Shown one piece after another: positions 24,141 to 25,274 of a stretch of 25,274 nucleotides of DNA. The stretch is from contig JANMJD010000514.1 in assembly GCA_031371195.1 (NCBI GenBank), forward strand, positions 1 to 25,274, read 5' to 3'. The notes under the pieces are model-generated. The model made no database searches, was not told where the DNA came from, and was given only the letters and a program-made list of their open reading frames with translations. Source of the stretch: JANMJD01 sp031371195. Its GTDB lineage: Bacteria > Actinomycetota > Acidimicrobiia > Acidimicrobiales > Ilumatobacteraceae. Both the position numbers and the translations under genes were made by a program. Numbering within the stretch: position 1 is the first letter of the stretch; every line of letters starts with the position of its first letter.

Positions 24141-24991
24141 TCAGCCGAGCATTGCGGCGAGAATGGGAGCGGGGACGGCCCAGGTGGGGTAGGTGGTGTC
24201 GAGGATCGTCTTGGTGGCAAGGATGCCCCGGTGCCGAAGCGGCCTTCGATAGTGAGGGCTTCTTTGCGCCAGCCGCTGTCGACCCATTTCGATTCGAGGG
24301 GCGTCGTCGAGCGCGGGCCTGCGGCGGTCGACGTTGGGACGGGGGTGACGTCGATCTCGTTGCCGCTTCCGGTGCGGAGGTGGCCGATGGTGTCACCGGC
24401 AATCCATCGGCCGGGTTCAAGATCGTCGAGTCGGCGGGCGACTGTGGTGGCAAGAACCTGTTCGGTGAGAACAGTGAAGTGGGGGGCGTCGAGACCAGAG
24501 CGCAGCAGGAAGGGGATCCAGGCGAGGACGGGATCGGTGAGATACAGCTTTGATTGTGCCCCGGCCACGGCGCGTCCTCGGCCATCGCGTTGTGGGCACC
24601 AGAGGGCGGCGAACGAGGCGACGAGTCGGGCGAGGCGGCGTTCGAAGGTGGTTTTGCTGGCGTAGCCGAGCGTCGCGGAGGTGGCGGCGCGGTCGAGTGG
24701 GCTGGCGGTGCGGCGGGTGAGCCCGGCGAGGAGGTGGATGATCGATTCCTGGCCGGTGTTCTCGGGATCGACGTCGCGGCGCAGCCAGGAGTGGAGGTCT
24801 TCGAGGAACGACCAGTTGTGGCCACCGGTGGTCTCCAGTGCGTGTACGGCACGCGGGAACCCGCCGCTGGTGAGGTACGCCTGCCAGGCGAGGTCGTAGT
24901 CATCGATCGCGTACTCGATCGCGTACTCGATTGCGTCGAGCGCGTCGCGCTGAGCAGGGCGATCTTGTCTCAAGACGTCAAAAAGGTGCAC
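24141..24991 (-). pseudogene. DUF4143-type ATPase remnant, 5'-truncated and frameshifted
   Basis: The sequence matches the C-terminal part of AAA ATPases with a DUF4143 domain: DDYDLAWQAYLTSGGFPRAVHAL, TRRTASPLDRAATSATLGYASKTTFERRLARLVASF, KLYLTDPVLAWIPFLL, and ESKWVDSGWRKEALTIEGRFGTG. The Walker A/B ATPase half that should precede it is absent; the frame ends near 24991, about 55 bases from the tRNA-Ser fragment. Downstream of GRFGTG the reading frame shifts at a C4 run (24227-24230): one frame over it continues as ILATKTILDTTYPTWAVPAPILAAMLG and stops at 24141, the natural family ending. Both lesions indicate a dead gene. A 12-base duplication makes EYAIEYAI near its start. Confidence 0.75.
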
Positions 24992-25047
24992 ACCTGCGCG
25001 CTCGAAGGCGAAAATCGAGCCACAAAGTCCTGTTCAACACATGTCTT

Positions 25048-25108
25048 TGGCGGAAGGAGAGGGATTTGAACCCTCGGAGGCTTGCACCTCGCACGCTTTC
25101 GAGGCGTG
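25048..25108 (-). mobile_element. 3' fragment of tRNA-Ser(CGA), probable attachment-site scar
   Basis: Read on the minus strand from 25108: anticodon stem CACGC, loop CTCGAAA (anticodon CGA, Ser), stem GCGTG, a long variable arm (25076-25091), T arm GAGGG-TTCAAAT-CCCTC (25075-25059), acceptor 3' strand TCCTTCC, discriminator G and encoded CCA (25050-25048). The D arm and 5' acceptor strand (expected GGAAGGA) are not found upstream. A tRNA 3' part starting at the anticodon stem is what tyrosine-recombinase integration leaves at one end of an element. By orientation, chromosome is to the left and the element to the right. Confidence 0.75.
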
Positions 25109-25209
25109 GCCCCAAAACGCTGTGACCAGGGGAAACGCGGCGAAATCCAGCGGAATGTGCACGATATGCGCGCGCCACTCCCGGTGAGATTCTGGTCGCC
25201 GACCGCTCG

Positions 25210-25274
25210 TCAAATGTCACCGCAGAACGCGGGATCGAACGTCTGCCCAACCGGCCAATTGGTACGGTACGCAA
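25210..25274 (-). CDS. Possible C-terminus of an element gene (partial)
   Basis: The minus strand reads AYRTNWPVGQTFDPAFCGDI and then TGA at 25210. It looks protein-like but only 21 codons are visible, and I cannot name it. Between it and the tRNA fragment (25109-25209) I see no feature. Confidence 0.2.
   Translation of the reverse strand, partial: AYRTNWPVGQTFDPAFCGDI

Noticed and set aside
24978..25274. Minus-strand 98-residue open frame
   Set aside because: It runs through the tRNA-Ser fragment and has arginine/serine-rich shadow composition.

Overview
The window is high-GC, densely coding actinobacterial-type DNA. The main taxonomic evidence is one operon for a bcc-aa3 respiratory supercomplex (diheme QcrC, actinobacterial-type CtaF subunit IV, CtaG assembly factor), a SigF/SigB-type sigma factor with partner-switching proteins, and palindromes resembling the DosR/DevR dormancy operator. 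Acidimicrobiia is a plausible class, but this is inference.

Layout. (1) 1-5942 is a hypoxia/dormancy-like block: two universal stress proteins, two pyridoxamine-oxidase-fold proteins, a PfkB-type phosphofructokinase, a membrane-anchored cupredoxin-multicopper oxidase, and a PAS protein whose C-terminal part looks like a dead histidine-kinase dimerisation domain. GGGACT-N2-GGTCCC-type palindromes lie at 3135, 4587-4634 (a mirrored pair in a divergent promoter) and 5420. (2) 6000-13590, minus strand, is ctaE-qcrC-qcrA-qcrB-ctaC-ctaD-ctaF-ctaG. Most junctions are 4-base ATGA/GTGA overlaps. Six copies of a 21-bp repeat, each carrying a Shine-Dalgarno-like GGAG and an in-frame ATG, separate ctaD from ctaF. 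(3) 13538-15476 holds a degenerate hemerythrin-like gene, an MgtC-family protein, a small hypothetical gene and an alpha/beta hydrolase. (4) 15545-20510 is a complete arginine deiminase pathway: a YfcC-type carrier divergent from arcA-arcB-arcC. (5) 20568-23869 is stress signalling: a STAS anti-anti-sigma factor, a small membrane protein that appears frameshifted, an anti-sigma-like protein lacking kinase residues, a SigF-type sigma factor and a DevS-like PAS histidine kinase. (6) 24141-25274 is a chromosome/island junction: a broken DUF4143 ATPase remnant and a 3' fragment of tRNA-Ser(CGA) that looks like a phage/island attachment scar. The element would lie to the right.

How it fits together (inference). 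Aerobic respiration (supercomplex), anaerobic ATP from arginine, and a DosR-like set of stress and glycolysis genes sit together with two-component and sigma-factor regulators. This suggests a locus for switching between aerobic growth and oxygen-limited persistence. The cognate DosR-type response regulator is not in the window.
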